Shown here piece after piece: positions 54,289 through 62,510 of a DNA stretch of 64,000 nt. The position numbers were made by a program, and so were the translations under genes. The notes under the pieces are model-generated. The model made no database searches. It saw nothing but the letters and a program-made list of their open reading frames with translations, and had not been told where the DNA came from. Numbering within the stretch: the stretch's first letter is position 1; the number at the start of each line of letters is the position of its first letter. Source of the DNA: an uncultured Clostridia bacterium (GTDB lineage: Bacteria > Bacillota > Clostridia > Lachnospirales > Lachnospiraceae); contig CAOKVX010000012.1 in the NCBI GenBank assembly GCA_948472945.1, forward strand, positions 1 through 64,000, written 5' to 3'.

Positions 54289-54642
54289 TTATTCCTCACT
54301 TTCAATTTTATTTATTAAATCATCCTTATAACGGTCACTAACAAAAATAGTATTCTTTATGTCATTAAATTCTATTTCATCTTTATTTATCAATAAAATC
54401 TTTTTACAATTAACTATATATGATTGATGACATTTAAAAAACGAATTTCGTTTTAAAATATATTCTAATTGATATAATGAGCCATAATATTCAATTATTT
54501 TATTATATAACATAATATAAACCTTTTTACCTTTTTTTTCTATAAAATAAATATCATTAAAATTAATAGAATAAAACAAATATTTATTTTTTATAATTAA
54601 AAAATATGCATCATTATTTTTTCTTAATACTAAATTAGTCAT
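54289..54642 (-). CDS. LytTR-domain DNA-binding protein without receiver
   Basis: The 117-residue protein is essentially only a LytTR domain: INFNDIYFIEKKGKKVYIML, ...NSFFKCHQSYIVNCKKI..., ...NTIFVSDRYKD. LytTR domains bind imperfect direct repeats and control peptides, bacteriocins and virulence factors in Firmicutes. There is no receiver, so activity may be set by its level or by the coupled membrane micropeptide. The tracked start at 54708 would overlap the promoter -35; GGAAGG eight bases before the ATG at 54642 is better. It is divergent from the small secreted protein gene, its likely target. Confidence 0.88.
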   Translation of the reverse strand: MTNLVLRKNNDAYFLIIKNKYLFYSINFNDIYFIEKKGKKVYIMLYNKIIEYYGSLYQLEYILKRNSFFKCHQSYIVNCKKILLINKDEIEFNDIKNTIFVSDRYKDDLINKIESEE

Positions 54643-54679
54643 TATAATTACCTTCCCATTAAACTCTTTTTTCAGATTA

Positions 54680-54708
54680 ATTATAAATAATATAGTTATT
54701 TTTGTCAA
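54680..54708 (-). promoter_or_regulatory. Near-consensus promoter of the LytTR-micropeptide pair
   Basis: TTGACA and TATAAT separated by exactly 17 bases, about 30 bases upstream of the LytTR ATG. Both hexamers match consensus perfectly, implying strong or repressible expression. Confidence 0.8.
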
Positions 54709-54977
54709 TAAATCTTATATTTCATTCCAATTATTTATCTATATATTACAATTTCAACCTTATATTGTTTTAGATATATATAATAATTTCTAGAAATTTA
54801 TTTCTATTGTTTTTGTCAAATATATCATATGTAGAACATTGAAAAAAGAATATTTTTGCGGGATTAGTCAAGTGATTTGATATAAGGTAGACATGATTTT
54901 TTAATAAAATAAATACTGAAATCTTGAGCTTTAAGATTCTGAAAGATTATAAAATTAATATACAAGGGGGAATGTAA
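54709..54977. other. AT-rich divergent regulatory region between LytTR and secreted-protein genes
   Basis: No ORF. It contains a dyad TAGAAATTTATTTCTA near 54792 and a hairpin AATCTT-AAGATT near 54920 in the leader of the secreted protein. A weak promoter-like TTGATA lies near 54877. I could not assign LytTR direct repeats with confidence. Confidence 0.5.
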
Positions 54978-55358
54978 ATGAAATCATTTAAGAAAACAAT
55001 ATGTTTGATAATGTGTATAGCCATATTAGGCTCATTATCATCAAAAACTGCATTTGCAGCTCAAGTAACACTTACAGGAAGTGCAGGTTATCCATTTTGT
55101 ACAGTTAATGTAAATGTACCAATTACATATGATGATGGTACTAAAACAATAACAAAAGTTGGAAAGCCCAAAGTCTTTTTAAATGGATTAAATTTAATCT
55201 ATAGTGTTAAATATATTTCTAAAGATGTAAATTATTCTAAAGATAAAAAAACCGTATATATAAATGTTTATTATCAATTGTCTTCTCCTATGTGGAATAC
55301 AACAAATACTATATCATTAAAATATGGTAATCATGGTGGAGGTGGCGGAAAATTTTAA
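54978..55358 (+). CDS. Small secreted protein with poly-Gly C-terminus, unknown function
   Basis: I do not recognise this 126-residue protein. Residues 1-27 are a clear signal peptide (FKKTICLIMCIAILGSLSS, cleavage after TAFA). The mature part of about 99 residues is beta-rich and polar (TLTGSAGYPFCTVNVNVPI; KTVYINVYYQLSSPMW), with a single Cys, and ends GNHGGGGGKF. No LPxTG or anchor is present. AAGGGGGAATG precedes the ATG. Its position opposite a LytTR gene is like that of secreted bacteriocins, peptides or small exoproteins under LytTR control. Codon use is AT-rich, unlike flanking housekeeping genes, suggesting acquisition. Confidence 0.75.
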   Translation: MKSFKKTICLIMCIAILGSLSSKTAFAAQVTLTGSAGYPFCTVNVNVPITYDDGTKTITKVGKPKVFLNGLNLIYSVKYISKDVNYSKDKKTVYINVYYQLSSPMWNTTNTISLKYGNHGGGGGKF

Positions 55359-55423
55359 AATTAACAGAAAATATGTACGTATTTATATGTGTTCTTAAAA
55401 CTATTACCACTCTACCGTGAGTC

Positions 55424-55453
55424 ATTATACCATACATGTAATGTCAAGGTCAG
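55424..55453 (-). promoter_or_regulatory. MerR-type promoter without an adjacent gene
   Basis: On the minus strand, CTGACC and TATAAT are 18 bases apart, with an imperfect dyad ACCTTGACAT...ATGGT between them. The long spacer and dyad are the MerR operator layout. The next gene to the left on this strand is LytTR, about 780 bp away, so no direct target is present. Confidence 0.4.
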
Positions 55454-55487
55454 GAAATATTCTATCTCAGAATCTTTCTCCTTTTTC

Positions 55488-55516
55488 TTGACAATAGTAT
55501 GGAGGTAGTGTATAAC
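55488..55516 (+). promoter_or_regulatory. Orphan plus-strand sigma-A-type promoter
   Basis: TTGACA and TATAAC are separated by exactly 17 bases. Transcription would start near 55523 and meet the hairpin at 55544-55582 and a TTTTT at about 55600. No ORF lies downstream on this strand. Confidence 0.5.
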
Positions 55517-55543
55517 AAATCCTTGACATCCTTACAAAATAGT

Positions 55544-55582
55544 GCCCATACAATTGGTACTTGCATTCCATTATGTATGGGC
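55544..55582. terminator. Hairpin downstream of the flavodoxin-fold oxidoreductase gene
   Basis: GCCCATACA and TGTATGGGC form a 9-bp perfect outer stem, with further TTGG/CCA pairing inside. It can serve as terminator for the minus-strand oxidoreductase (which ends at 55685) or for the orphan plus-strand promoter. Confidence 0.55.
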
Positions 55583-55684
55583 TAATTATTTATAGGTTTT
55601 TGCTTCTAAAATGAGTGCATCTAATTATTCTTTATACTCAAATTAAACATTCAAGATTTACCGTTTTGTTTATTGGCTCTGCGT

Positions 55685-56404
55685 CTATTTCCACGGTCTG
55701 GTTTTGCCAAGCCAGCCTTGCTCTGCCCAATACTTCCCATCGAGATATTCAGGGTCATTTTTATGTAGTGTTTGCTGCATCAAACGGCAAACGGAAAACT
55801 TAGTCTTTGTAATCAAATTTGTGTATGCAGGTTTTGTATAGTCTATCTGCGCGAACTTATGAGATAGCTTTTTCATTTTTCCGGTCAGTTTCGCCCGCTT
55901 CTTTTCGGAAAGTCTTTCCCAAACAATATCGCACATCAATGCACCGGTGAATATTCCCATTTTAGAAATTCCCCACCAAGATAAGCTGTGCTTTATATCC
56001 TTTGCCGCAGATTTTGCCCCTGCGCCTAAACACTGTGTGATGATAACCGCCCGTTTTCCAAACATTTCGGGGGCGGGACGGTGGTTCAGCCATCGGTAAG
56101 CAAAATGGTCAAGAAACGCTTTCATCGCTCCCGTAGCGTGAAACACATATGCAGGAGAAGTCATTACAATTAAATCTGCTTCCAAGAGCGATTTGTCAAT
56201 TTTTCCGATGTATTCTGCGTCTTTGCAGATGTTTTCGCCTTTTATCATACAGTTTACACAGCCATTGCAGAAACTGGGACAATCTTTTGGAAGATAATAT
56301 TCCGTAATGTTTGCATTTTCCCTAAAATCGGTTAAAAACATTTCTTTTAACCGATAGGTTACACCGTGCTTTTCTGTTCCGTTTATAACCGTTATGTTCA
56401 TCAT
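55685..56404 (-). CDS. Flavodoxin-fold NAD(P)H-dependent oxidoreductase
   Basis: The protein has the flavodoxin-like start MMNITVINGTEKHGVTYRL and the FMN-binding loop MTSPAYVFHATGAMKAFLDHFAY. A Cys-rich loop CNGCVNCMIKGENICKD resembles iron-sulfur flavoproteins (ISF). The C-terminal extension ends in a Trp-rich tail (WAEQGWLGKTRPWK). The true start is probably the ATG at 56404, which overlaps the TetR stop (TAATG), with GGGGG just upstream; the tracked start at 56443 is inside tetR. It is co-transcribed with and presumably controlled by the TetR protein. Confidence 0.88.
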   Translation of the reverse strand: MMNITVINGTEKHGVTYRLKEMFLTDFRENANITEYYLPKDCPSFCNGCVNCMIKGENICKDAEYIGKIDKSLLEADLIVMTSPAYVFHATGAMKAFLDHFAYRWLNHRPAPEMFGKRAVIITQCLGAGAKSAAKDIKHSLSWWGISKMGIFTGALMCDIVWERLSEKKRAKLTGKMKKLSHKFAQIDYTKPAYTNLITKTKFSVCRLMQQTLHKNDPEYLDGKYWAEQGWLGKTRPWK

Positions 56405-56976
56405 TATTCCCCCAAAATATCGTGTAAAATTTGTGTGTGCCACGCCCGGCGTTTTTCTTTTTGAATCAAATCAACATCAAGTATTTCTGATGCCGTTTCA
56501 TACCGAAGAAAAGTCTGCTGCATAACCGAAATCAGGCAAAAAGTCTTTCTTTTTACGGTATGTTCATCCCAATCCGGACGGCAGGCGGCGACAAGAGGAA
56601 GATATGCAGCGTAAGTTCTGTGAGTGTTGTCGTCTGGCTTCGGATTTTTCATATCGGTAAGCGCCGAAATTCTGGAAACTGCATAATGCTCGAACAGAAA
56701 ATCAAAAGTCATGCTGCCGAGATATTCTAATTTTTCAAAAGGCGTAAAGCCCTCTGTTTTCTCTTGAATACTCTGAAATTGCTCAACAATCCTATTTATG
56801 ATACGCTCAACGCATATTTCAATAAGTTTATCTTTGTTCCCAAAATGATAATTCACAAGACCCAACCCGACGCCTGCCTTTTTGGATATTTCACGGACGG
56901 TAATTGTATCTAAATCTTCGCCTTTTTCCTCGATGAGTGCAATCGTTGTCTGTATTATTATTTCTTTATTATCCAT
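56404..56976 (-). CDS. TetR/AcrR-family repressor
   Basis: The 190-residue regulator has the N-terminal HTH (EIIIQTTIALIEEKGEDLDTITVREISKKAGVGLGLVNYHFGNKDKLIEI) and a C-terminal ligand domain without a recognisable subfamily. The tracked start at 56997 overlaps operator 2; AGGAGG nine bases before the ATG at 56976 supports the shorter form. Two TGAAC dyads in its promoter suggest strong autorepression. The gene pair with the oxidoreductase resembles redox/electrophile-responsive units; the effector is unknown. Confidence 0.92.
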   Translation of the reverse strand: MDNKEIIIQTTIALIEEKGEDLDTITVREISKKAGVGLGLVNYHFGNKDKLIEICVERIINRIVEQFQSIQEKTEGFTPFEKLEYLGSMTFDFLFEHYAVSRISALTDMKNPKPDDNTHRTYAAYLPLVAACRPDWDEHTVKRKTFCLISVMQQTFLRYETASEILDVDLIQKEKRRAWHTQILHDILGE

Positions 56977-56990
56977 ATGCACACGCCTCC

Positions 56991-57037
56991 TGAACATCGT
57001 TCAACACAATTATACTGAACAATGTTCAAAAAGTCAA
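56991..57037 (-). promoter_or_regulatory. Promoter with two dyad operators for the TetR-oxidoreductase operon
   Basis: TTGACT and TATAAT are separated by exactly 17 bases. The spacer contains the perfect dyad TGAACAATGTTCA (57016-57028). A second dyad, TGAACATCGTTCA (56991-57003), begins five bases downstream of the -10 and overlaps the mRNA start and the AGGAGG region. This is a textbook autorepressor layout. Confidence 0.85.
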
Positions 57038-57134
57038 TGGGCAATGCAAATGTATGAAAGGTGTTAAAAATTTATTTAATACTATCAGCGTAAAAAATGA
57101 AGCTGATGTTTCAAAATCAGGGGCTGTAGTCAAA

Positions 57135-57168
57135 ATGAGCGAAAAGCGTAATTTCGCCTTTCGCCCAT
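57135..57168 (-). terminator. Terminator of the second Ig-like secreted protein gene
   Basis: ATGGGCGAAAGGCG pairs with CGCTTTTCGCTCAT with two mismatches over a six-base loop, followed on the minus strand by TTTTG. It lies about 18 bp after the stop. Confidence 0.65.
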
Positions 57169-57186
57169 TTTCCTAATGTAAATTAT

Positions 57187-57873
57187 TTAATTTACTTTTT
57201 TAATACTCCTCATTATATCCGGTCCCGTTATTCTGCAAACTTCTCCGTTTTTCTCAAGGGTGTCGTAATTGAAGTTTATATATGTGCTTACTCTATCTCC
57301 TACAAAAAATCCCTCAAGTTTTATATTGTAAACTTCCGTTTCAATGTATTTTATATTTTCACCAAGAACAGACTGCGGCTCATTTACTTTTAATCTGACA
57401 ATTGAAGTATCATCCGTTTTTAATGTTATGCTTTCTATTGAAAGTTTATTTATCATTATTATACCGCCTGGTGTAACTTTATTAGCATAATTTGGCGGAT
57501 TGTTATCCGGTGTGTTAGTTGGCTGTGTATCAATCGGCTGCGGTGTGTCAGTAGGTTGTGGTAAACTTTCACTATCTTTGTTGTCTGGCTGCTTCTTATT
57601 CATAACAACAAATTTATACTTAACTGTCTTTTTTCCTCTCTTAATTTTTACAACACATTTACCTTTTTTAACAGCTGTTATTTTACCTTTTTTTCCGACT
57701 TTAATTATCTTTGACTTGCACCTTATGATTTTACTGTTTGAATTTAATTTGATATGGTATGATTCCCCCTTTTCAAGTTTTATCGTCTTCGCATTACTTT
57801 TTTCAGAAAAAAACATAACAAGCAGACATATACAACATATCACCAAAACATTACATATCAACCTTTTCTTCAC
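57187..57873 (-). CDS. Secreted protein with a Big_2-like module (second copy)
   Basis: The 228-residue protein starts with GTG after GGGAGG and a signal sequence (VLVICCICLLVMFFSEKSNA). Residues about 30-90 have a Big_2-like Lys-rich module (KGKITAVKKGKCVVKIKRGK) like that of the protein at 10.8 kb. A Pro/Thr/Asp linker (QPTDTPQPIDTQPTNTP) follows, then an unrecognised C-terminal domain of about 100 residues (ITLKTDDTSIVRLKVNEPQ). It is probably a surface or secreted protein. It has its own terminator. Confidence 0.7.
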   Translation of the reverse strand: MKKRLICNVLVICCICLLVMFFSEKSNAKTIKLEKGESYHIKLNSNSKIIRCKSKIIKVGKKGKITAVKKGKCVVKIKRGKKTVKYKFVVMNKKQPDNKDSESLPQPTDTPQPIDTQPTNTPDNNPPNYANKVTPGGIIMINKLSIESITLKTDDTSIVRLKVNEPQSVLGENIKYIETEVYNIKLEGFFVGDRVSTYINFNYDTLEKNGEVCRITGPDIMRSIKKVN

Positions 57874-58102
57874 AATAACATACCTCCCTGATTTTTAGGA
57901 TTTTATTGCTTTAAGTATCTTAAATATATTGTAACATAACAATATATTATCTTTCAACATACATCTATTTTTTTATACAACAAATTATACGGGTATAATT
58001 TCACACATAATAAAATCCGGTTTGCGCTAATAATAGTAATATTTATCCCCGCTATGTACTAAAATGATAGTAAGTACCTAAAATATAATAGAAAGGAAAT
58101 AT

Positions 58103-59323
58103 ATGAATCAAAAACATATACTAATCAGAAAAATATCCGCAATATTAATTATCTTTGCCATCGTTATTACATCCGTGCTAAGCAGTCCAATAACTGCAAG
58201 CTGCGAGGAGACGGGCCTAAATGTAACGTCTGACGCCGCTGTTGTAATAGAAGGCTCGACCGGTGCCATCTTGTATGAAAAGAATAAAGATAAGGAGCTG
58301 ATTCCCGCAAGCATAACGAAAATCATGACTCTGATTCTTATATTTGAGGCTATTGATTCAGGCAAAATCAGCCTTACAGATAATGTGACGGTCAGCGAAT
58401 ACGCCGCTTCGATGGGCGGTTCGCAGGTTTTTTTGGAGCCGGGCGAGACACAGACGGTAGATACAATGATAAAATGTATATCAATAGCAAGCGCAAACGA
58501 CGCATGTGTTGCAATGTCAGAGCTGATTGCCGGGAGCGAGCCCGCGTTTGTCGAGATGATGAACAACAAGGCGGCAGAACTTGGAATGGAACACACGCAC
58601 TTTATGAACTGCAACGGACTTGACGATACGATTGAGTCGGGCCATTACACAAGCGCATACGACGTCGCCCTTATGTCAAGGGAGTTAATAATGAAACATC
58701 CGCAGATTTCCAATTATTCTACTGTATGGATGGACACGATAACTCATGTAAACAGAAAAGGTGAGAGCAAGGAATTCGGCCTGACCAATACCAACAAGCT
58801 TGTAAGGACTTACGATGGAATTACCGGACTTAAAACCGGCTCGACAGCCAAGGCAAAATACTGTCTCTCTGCGTCGGCAAGGAGAAATAATATGGACATA
58901 ATAGCCGTTGTCATGGCTGCGCCTGACCATAAAACGAGGTTCAGCCTCGCCGCCTCCCTGTTAGATTTCGGTTTTGGAAATTGTAACCTGTACACTGACA
59001 AACATGAAGATTTTGTCTGTACTCCCGTAAAGCTAAAACAAAGCCTTGTAAAAGAATTGGAATACGAGCCCGAGGGCAGCTACTCGCACGTGTTTGTAAA
59101 CGGCGAGGACGAGAGCCAGATTACAAAGGAGATAAAAATACCAGAAGTATTGGATGCTCCGATAGCGGCAGGCGAAAAAATAGGTTCGATAGAATATTAT
59201 TATTCAGGAACAAGTATAGGCTCGGTAGGACTTGTTGCAAAAAATGATGCTCCGGAGGCGTCATTTACAGACTACTTCGGAGCACTGATAAAATCCTACA
59301 TATCGCTCAGATATTTTTCATAA
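58103..59323 (+). CDS. D-alanyl-D-alanine carboxypeptidase (DacF/PBP5-like)
   Basis: The 406-residue penicillin-binding protein trims peptidoglycan pentapeptides. A signal sequence (about 10-30) precedes the three active-site motifs: SxxK in [10 protein letters not shown], SxN in [11 protein letters not shown] and KTG in [15 protein letters not shown]-terminal PBP5_C-like domain ([28 protein letters not shown]) and an amphipathic helix end ([11 protein letters not shown]) fit membrane attachment. In sporulating Clostridia DacF-type enzymes act in spore cortex formation. It is convergent with purE, the two coding regions overlapping by 28 bp. AAAGGAAAT precedes the ATG. Confidence 0.94.
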   Translation: MNQKHILIRKISAILIIFAIVITSVLSSPITASCEETGLNVTSDAAVVIEGSTGAILYEKNKDKELIPASITKIMTLILIFEAIDSGKISLTDNVTVSEYAASMGGSQVFLEPGETQTVDTMIKCISIASANDACVAMSELIAGSEPAFVEMMNNKAAELGMEHTHFMNCNGLDDTIESGHYTSAYDVALMSRELIMKHPQISNYSTVWMDTITHVNRKGESKEFGLTNTNKLVRTYDGITGLKTGSTAKAKYCLSASARRNNMDIIAVVMAAPDHKTRFSLAASLLDFGFGNCNLYTDKHEDFVCTPVKLKQSLVKELEYEPEGSYSHVFVNGEDESQITKEIKIPEVLDAPIAAGEKIGSIEYYYSGTSIGSVGLVAKNDAPEASFTDYFGALIKSYISLRYFS

Positions 59324-59808
59324 CCGCAGCTTTCAAGCTTTTCACATTTGGACGCAACGCTGTCTTTCATGGATTCCGAGTAATTCTTTAACTTTTCAAG
59401 AAGTCCGGAATCTGTGATTGCCAGCATTTTGAGCGCGAGAAGCGCAGCATTTTTCGCACCGTTTATTGCAACCGTTGCAACCGGAATACCGGACGGCATC
59501 TGCACAATCGAATAAAGCGAATCTACTCCGCCAAGAGACTTCGTGTGAATCGGAACTCCGATTACCGGCAGCGGGAACAGCGCCGCACACATTCCCGGCA
59601 AGTGGGCCGCTCCGCCAGCGCCCGCTATTATTACCGATACGCCCCTGTCTTTAGCCGACTTCGCATAATCAACAAATATATCCGGCATACGGTGAGCCGA
59701 TATTATTTTCATCTCATAATCAACGCCAAACTCCTCAAGCATCTTTGCAGCCTGGCTCATTATCTGCAGGTCGGAATCGCTGCCCATAACTATACTTACT
59801 TTAGACAT
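59296..59808 (-). CDS. purE: N5-carboxyaminoimidazole ribonucleotide mutase, class I PurE
   Basis: The 170-residue enzyme acts in purine synthesis. It has the [17 protein letters not shown] start, the substrate-binding SAHRMPD and [15 protein letters not shown]. It is not next to purK or other pur genes here, and follows the HD-M29 fusion by 18 bp. Its stop overlaps the 3' end of the carboxypeptidase gene on the other strand. AAAGGAGAG precedes the ATG. Confidence 0.97.
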   Translation of the reverse strand: MSKVSIVMGSDSDLQIMSQAAKMLEEFGVDYEMKIISAHRMPDIFVDYAKSAKDRGVSVIIAGAGGAAHLPGMCAALFPLPVIGVPIHTKSLGGVDSLYSIVQMPSGIPVATVAINGAKNAALLALKMLAITDSGLLEKLKNYSESMKDSVASKCEKLESCGYEKYLSDM

Positions 59809-59826
59809 ATTTTCTCTCTCCTTTGT

Positions 59827-62469
59827 TCACATCATATTATTAAGCTCTGTAGTCCCCTCAAGGACAAAAAGCCCGTTTTCTATTATCACGGTTTCCCCTC
59901 CGTCATACCCTACGGCCGAAATGGAGCCAAGCTCATCGTACGGAATCGTAATATCCGTATGACATCCGTTGTATGCTTTATTCATGTCAACATTCCTTTT
60001 AATTGACACGCTGTTGTCTTTCGCAATCATCTCCCTGCCGTCAGGGTTGTATACTTTAAGCTCCTCGCTCATACTAAAACATGTATCGCCTATTGCAATG
60101 TGAGGCCCGGTTTTTTCCGCAATCAATATCGGAAGCCTGTCGGCTATGTCATAATCCCTGCCGAGCTTATAAGCGGCTGTATTAGTCCCAATTGCAAATT
60201 CACCCATCGGCAGCGTTTCAAACTGATTCATAAGGTTATCCCTGATGTAATCAGTATTATCTTTATCATCGTCATAGTTGGCGCACGAATACGCGCATGT
60301 CATGCCGTCCTTGAATTCAATTTTCAGGTTCCTGTATTCAAGGCCGTTAATAAATACTTTGTTTACATTCAGTATTCCGTCCGTCCCCTCAAGCACAGGG
60401 GTTGTGTACACTTCTCCCACCGGTATGTTGCAGTCCGCAAGACAGTTGTGGAAAGTTGTCTGCGTACTGTAATCGTTTATAGCCGCCATCTTAATATACA
60501 AATCAGTGCAGTTGCCGTCTCTTCCCTTAATATGGACTCTGTCAGCCCTGTCAAGAACTTCAATCAAGGCCTGCTGTATGCGCTCGAACATATCGGTGTC
60601 AAGCGTGTTTATTTTAACGCACTCCCTAAATATATCCATGTACGCATCTCCAATTGACGGAACAGGAAACGCTATAATTGTAAAGCTATATGAATCTTTC
60701 TTTATATAATTGTTCACAAGGGCTGCCAGCTCTATTCTCTGCGACACATAGAGTTTTTGCTGTTCATCATTTAACGCACAGGCCGAAGCCTTAACAGCCG
60801 GCTCAAATTTTTCCTCGCCAAAGTACTCAAACACGGCAGGTCCGGCGTAGACGTCCGCCTCTTTCACATACTTATCGTACGCTTTCTTTGTCACGAGAAT
60901 TTTACGCTCTTTCACCGCCTTATTATAATACAGGGCTTCGTCATATCTGTGGTCATATGCAAACTGAGGGTTAATATCTATGCTGCCGGTCTGCGAAGAA
61001 CCGCGAAGTATGAGCGGCTTTAGGTTGTTCTCTTCAAAAAGCCTTAACGCCCTCCTTATTATCCTCTCAAATCCTACCGGAAACCTAATCTGTACAGTCT
61101 GCTTCTTTGACAAGTCAATTCCCGCAAGCTCAAAGCTCTTTATATATCCGTTTACATATGCATTTGCAATCCTGTCTATATCCTCCTCGGACAGCGAGCC
61201 GATATACTCGAAAGACTTTATCTCATTATAATCTACATTCTCACCGTAGAGATACAGGCTTCTCGCATCATCCAAATCAGCGCCGCTTACTATGTCTGTA
61301 AAAAATGTGTAAGAGACATCAAGGCTGTCTCGTATTTTGAACTCAGTCAAATCCTCCATGTAATCATATACATGGTAGTATAGCGCGGATTTTATGCAGC
61401 CCTCATACGAGTTCTCCGGCTCGTTTTTATATATGTTATATATCTCCAATACCAACTCGGCATATATAGTCAGTTCAAAGAATCTTCCCTCAAAGCAAAG
61501 CGGGCCGAGCGAACACACCGACGCTGCGATTGACGAGAGAATCCGTCCGAGGCCGTCCCCGAAATCCTGTACCGCGTTGTCAGGATTTGCGTATGACGTC
61601 CTATAATATTCCCTGTCATACCGGAATCTGTTTACAGCCCCATTCCGTTTAGACCACTCCGAGAGCGGCACATCTTTATACCATTTAACGGATTTTCCGC
61701 AATGGATACGGCACATTTCGTTCATCCACGTAAAACATTCCTTATACGCACAGAGAACTTCGGACATTTCCCGGAAGAACCGCCCGTAAGCGCCCTCTAT
61801 ATGGGAGCTTTCATCCCGCAGGGACTCTATGCCCGTATATGCGAGCGAGAGTCTCGACATGTCAATATTTTCTATATCATTGTAAATGATTCCGCTGTCC
61901 ACATTCGGAGCGATATAGTTGTACAGAGCATAGTCCCAAAGCTTCTCGGCGCCCTCCGCGCTTATACCGTTTCTTTTTTTAATCTGGGAAACTGACACTC
62001 CATGTTCGCTCCATGATTTTCCCCCGGACGCATCGTTTAACATAATAGGCTGAATGCGGTCTACAGCTGCCGCAAACTTTGCTTCCGGCGTCTGCCTATC
62101 CTCAAACTCTGTCCACAGCTTCATAAGCATGTCGGCCTGATCTCCCGGCAGTATATTAAACAGCCTGTCCGCCGCTGCCCTCTCCCTCTCGGCCTTAGTC
62201 TCGTTTGCCTCGCTGTCGTACGCGTACGTATCTCCCGCGTCTATCTCTATGATATCATGTATAATAACCATAGACATTGCACGAAAGGCGTCTATATCTT
62301 CATTGGCGTATTCTGACAGAAGCAGACACATCATGGCAAGATGCCACGAATGTTCGGCGTCATTTTCTTTACCTGCTCCGTCTGACAGATATGTCTGCCT
62401 TTTTATTCTTTTAAGCTTATCTATCTCAAGCATGAAATCCATCTGCTTTTTTAAGCGTTCATCCACCAA
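59827..62469 (-). CDS. Fusion of HD-domain phosphohydrolase and M29-type aminopeptidase
   Basis: The 880-residue protein joins two enzymes. Residues about 1-190 are a YfbR-like HD hydrolase (GKENDAEHSWHLAMMC; MSMVIIHDIIEIDAGDT) of the type that dephosphorylates deoxynucleoside monophosphates. The C-terminal region is an M29-family metallo-aminopeptidase with PVGEVYTTPVLEGTDG near 683, EKTGPHIAIGD near 790 and HTDITIPYDE near 840. A long middle segment of about 200 residues is helical and unassigned. The start is TTG, with AAGGAG close by. Both activities are inferred from motifs. It lies between the C39-like peptidase gene and purE on the same strand. Confidence 0.82.
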   Translation of the reverse strand: MVDERLKKQMDFMLEIDKLKRIKRQTYLSDGAGKENDAEHSWHLAMMCLLLSEYANEDIDAFRAMSMVIIHDIIEIDAGDTYAYDSEANETKAERERAAADRLFNILPGDQADMLMKLWTEFEDRQTPEAKFAAAVDRIQPIMLNDASGGKSWSEHGVSVSQIKKRNGISAEGAEKLWDYALYNYIAPNVDSGIIYNDIENIDMSRLSLAYTGIESLRDESSHIEGAYGRFFREMSEVLCAYKECFTWMNEMCRIHCGKSVKWYKDVPLSEWSKRNGAVNRFRYDREYYRTSYANPDNAVQDFGDGLGRILSSIAASVCSLGPLCFEGRFFELTIYAELVLEIYNIYKNEPENSYEGCIKSALYYHVYDYMEDLTEFKIRDSLDVSYTFFTDIVSGADLDDARSLYLYGENVDYNEIKSFEYIGSLSEEDIDRIANAYVNGYIKSFELAGIDLSKKQTVQIRFPVGFERIIRRALRLFEENNLKPLILRGSSQTGSIDINPQFAYDHRYDEALYYNKAVKERKILVTKKAYDKYVKEADVYAGPAVFEYFGEEKFEPAVKASACALNDEQQKLYVSQRIELAALVNNYIKKDSYSFTIIAFPVPSIGDAYMDIFRECVKINTLDTDMFERIQQALIEVLDRADRVHIKGRDGNCTDLYIKMAAINDYSTQTTFHNCLADCNIPVGEVYTTPVLEGTDGILNVNKVFINGLEYRNLKIEFKDGMTCAYSCANYDDDKDNTDYIRDNLMNQFETLPMGEFAIGTNTAAYKLGRDYDIADRLPILIAEKTGPHIAIGDTCFSMSEELKVYNPDGREMIAKDNSVSIKRNVDMNKAYNGCHTDITIPYDELGSISAVGYDGGETVIIENGLFVLEGTTELNNMM

Positions 62470-62510
62470 GATATCTCTCCTTAAAAATTATCATTTTTTA
62501 AATAATACTT

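Larger units (their letters stand above)
55359..55684. other. Gene-free interval with orphan promoters and a palindrome
   Basis: No credible ORF on either strand. It holds a MerR-like dyad promoter on the minus strand (55424-55453), a strong sigma-A-type promoter on the plus strand (TTGACA-17-TATAAC at 55488-55516) and the hairpin at 55544-55582 followed by T-rich sequence. These may be relics of a lost gene, or the plus-strand set could make a short RNA. Confidence 0.5.

Noticed and set aside
60100-60657. 185-residue plus-strand ORF
   Set aside because: Antisense to the M29 part of the HD-aminopeptidase fusion.
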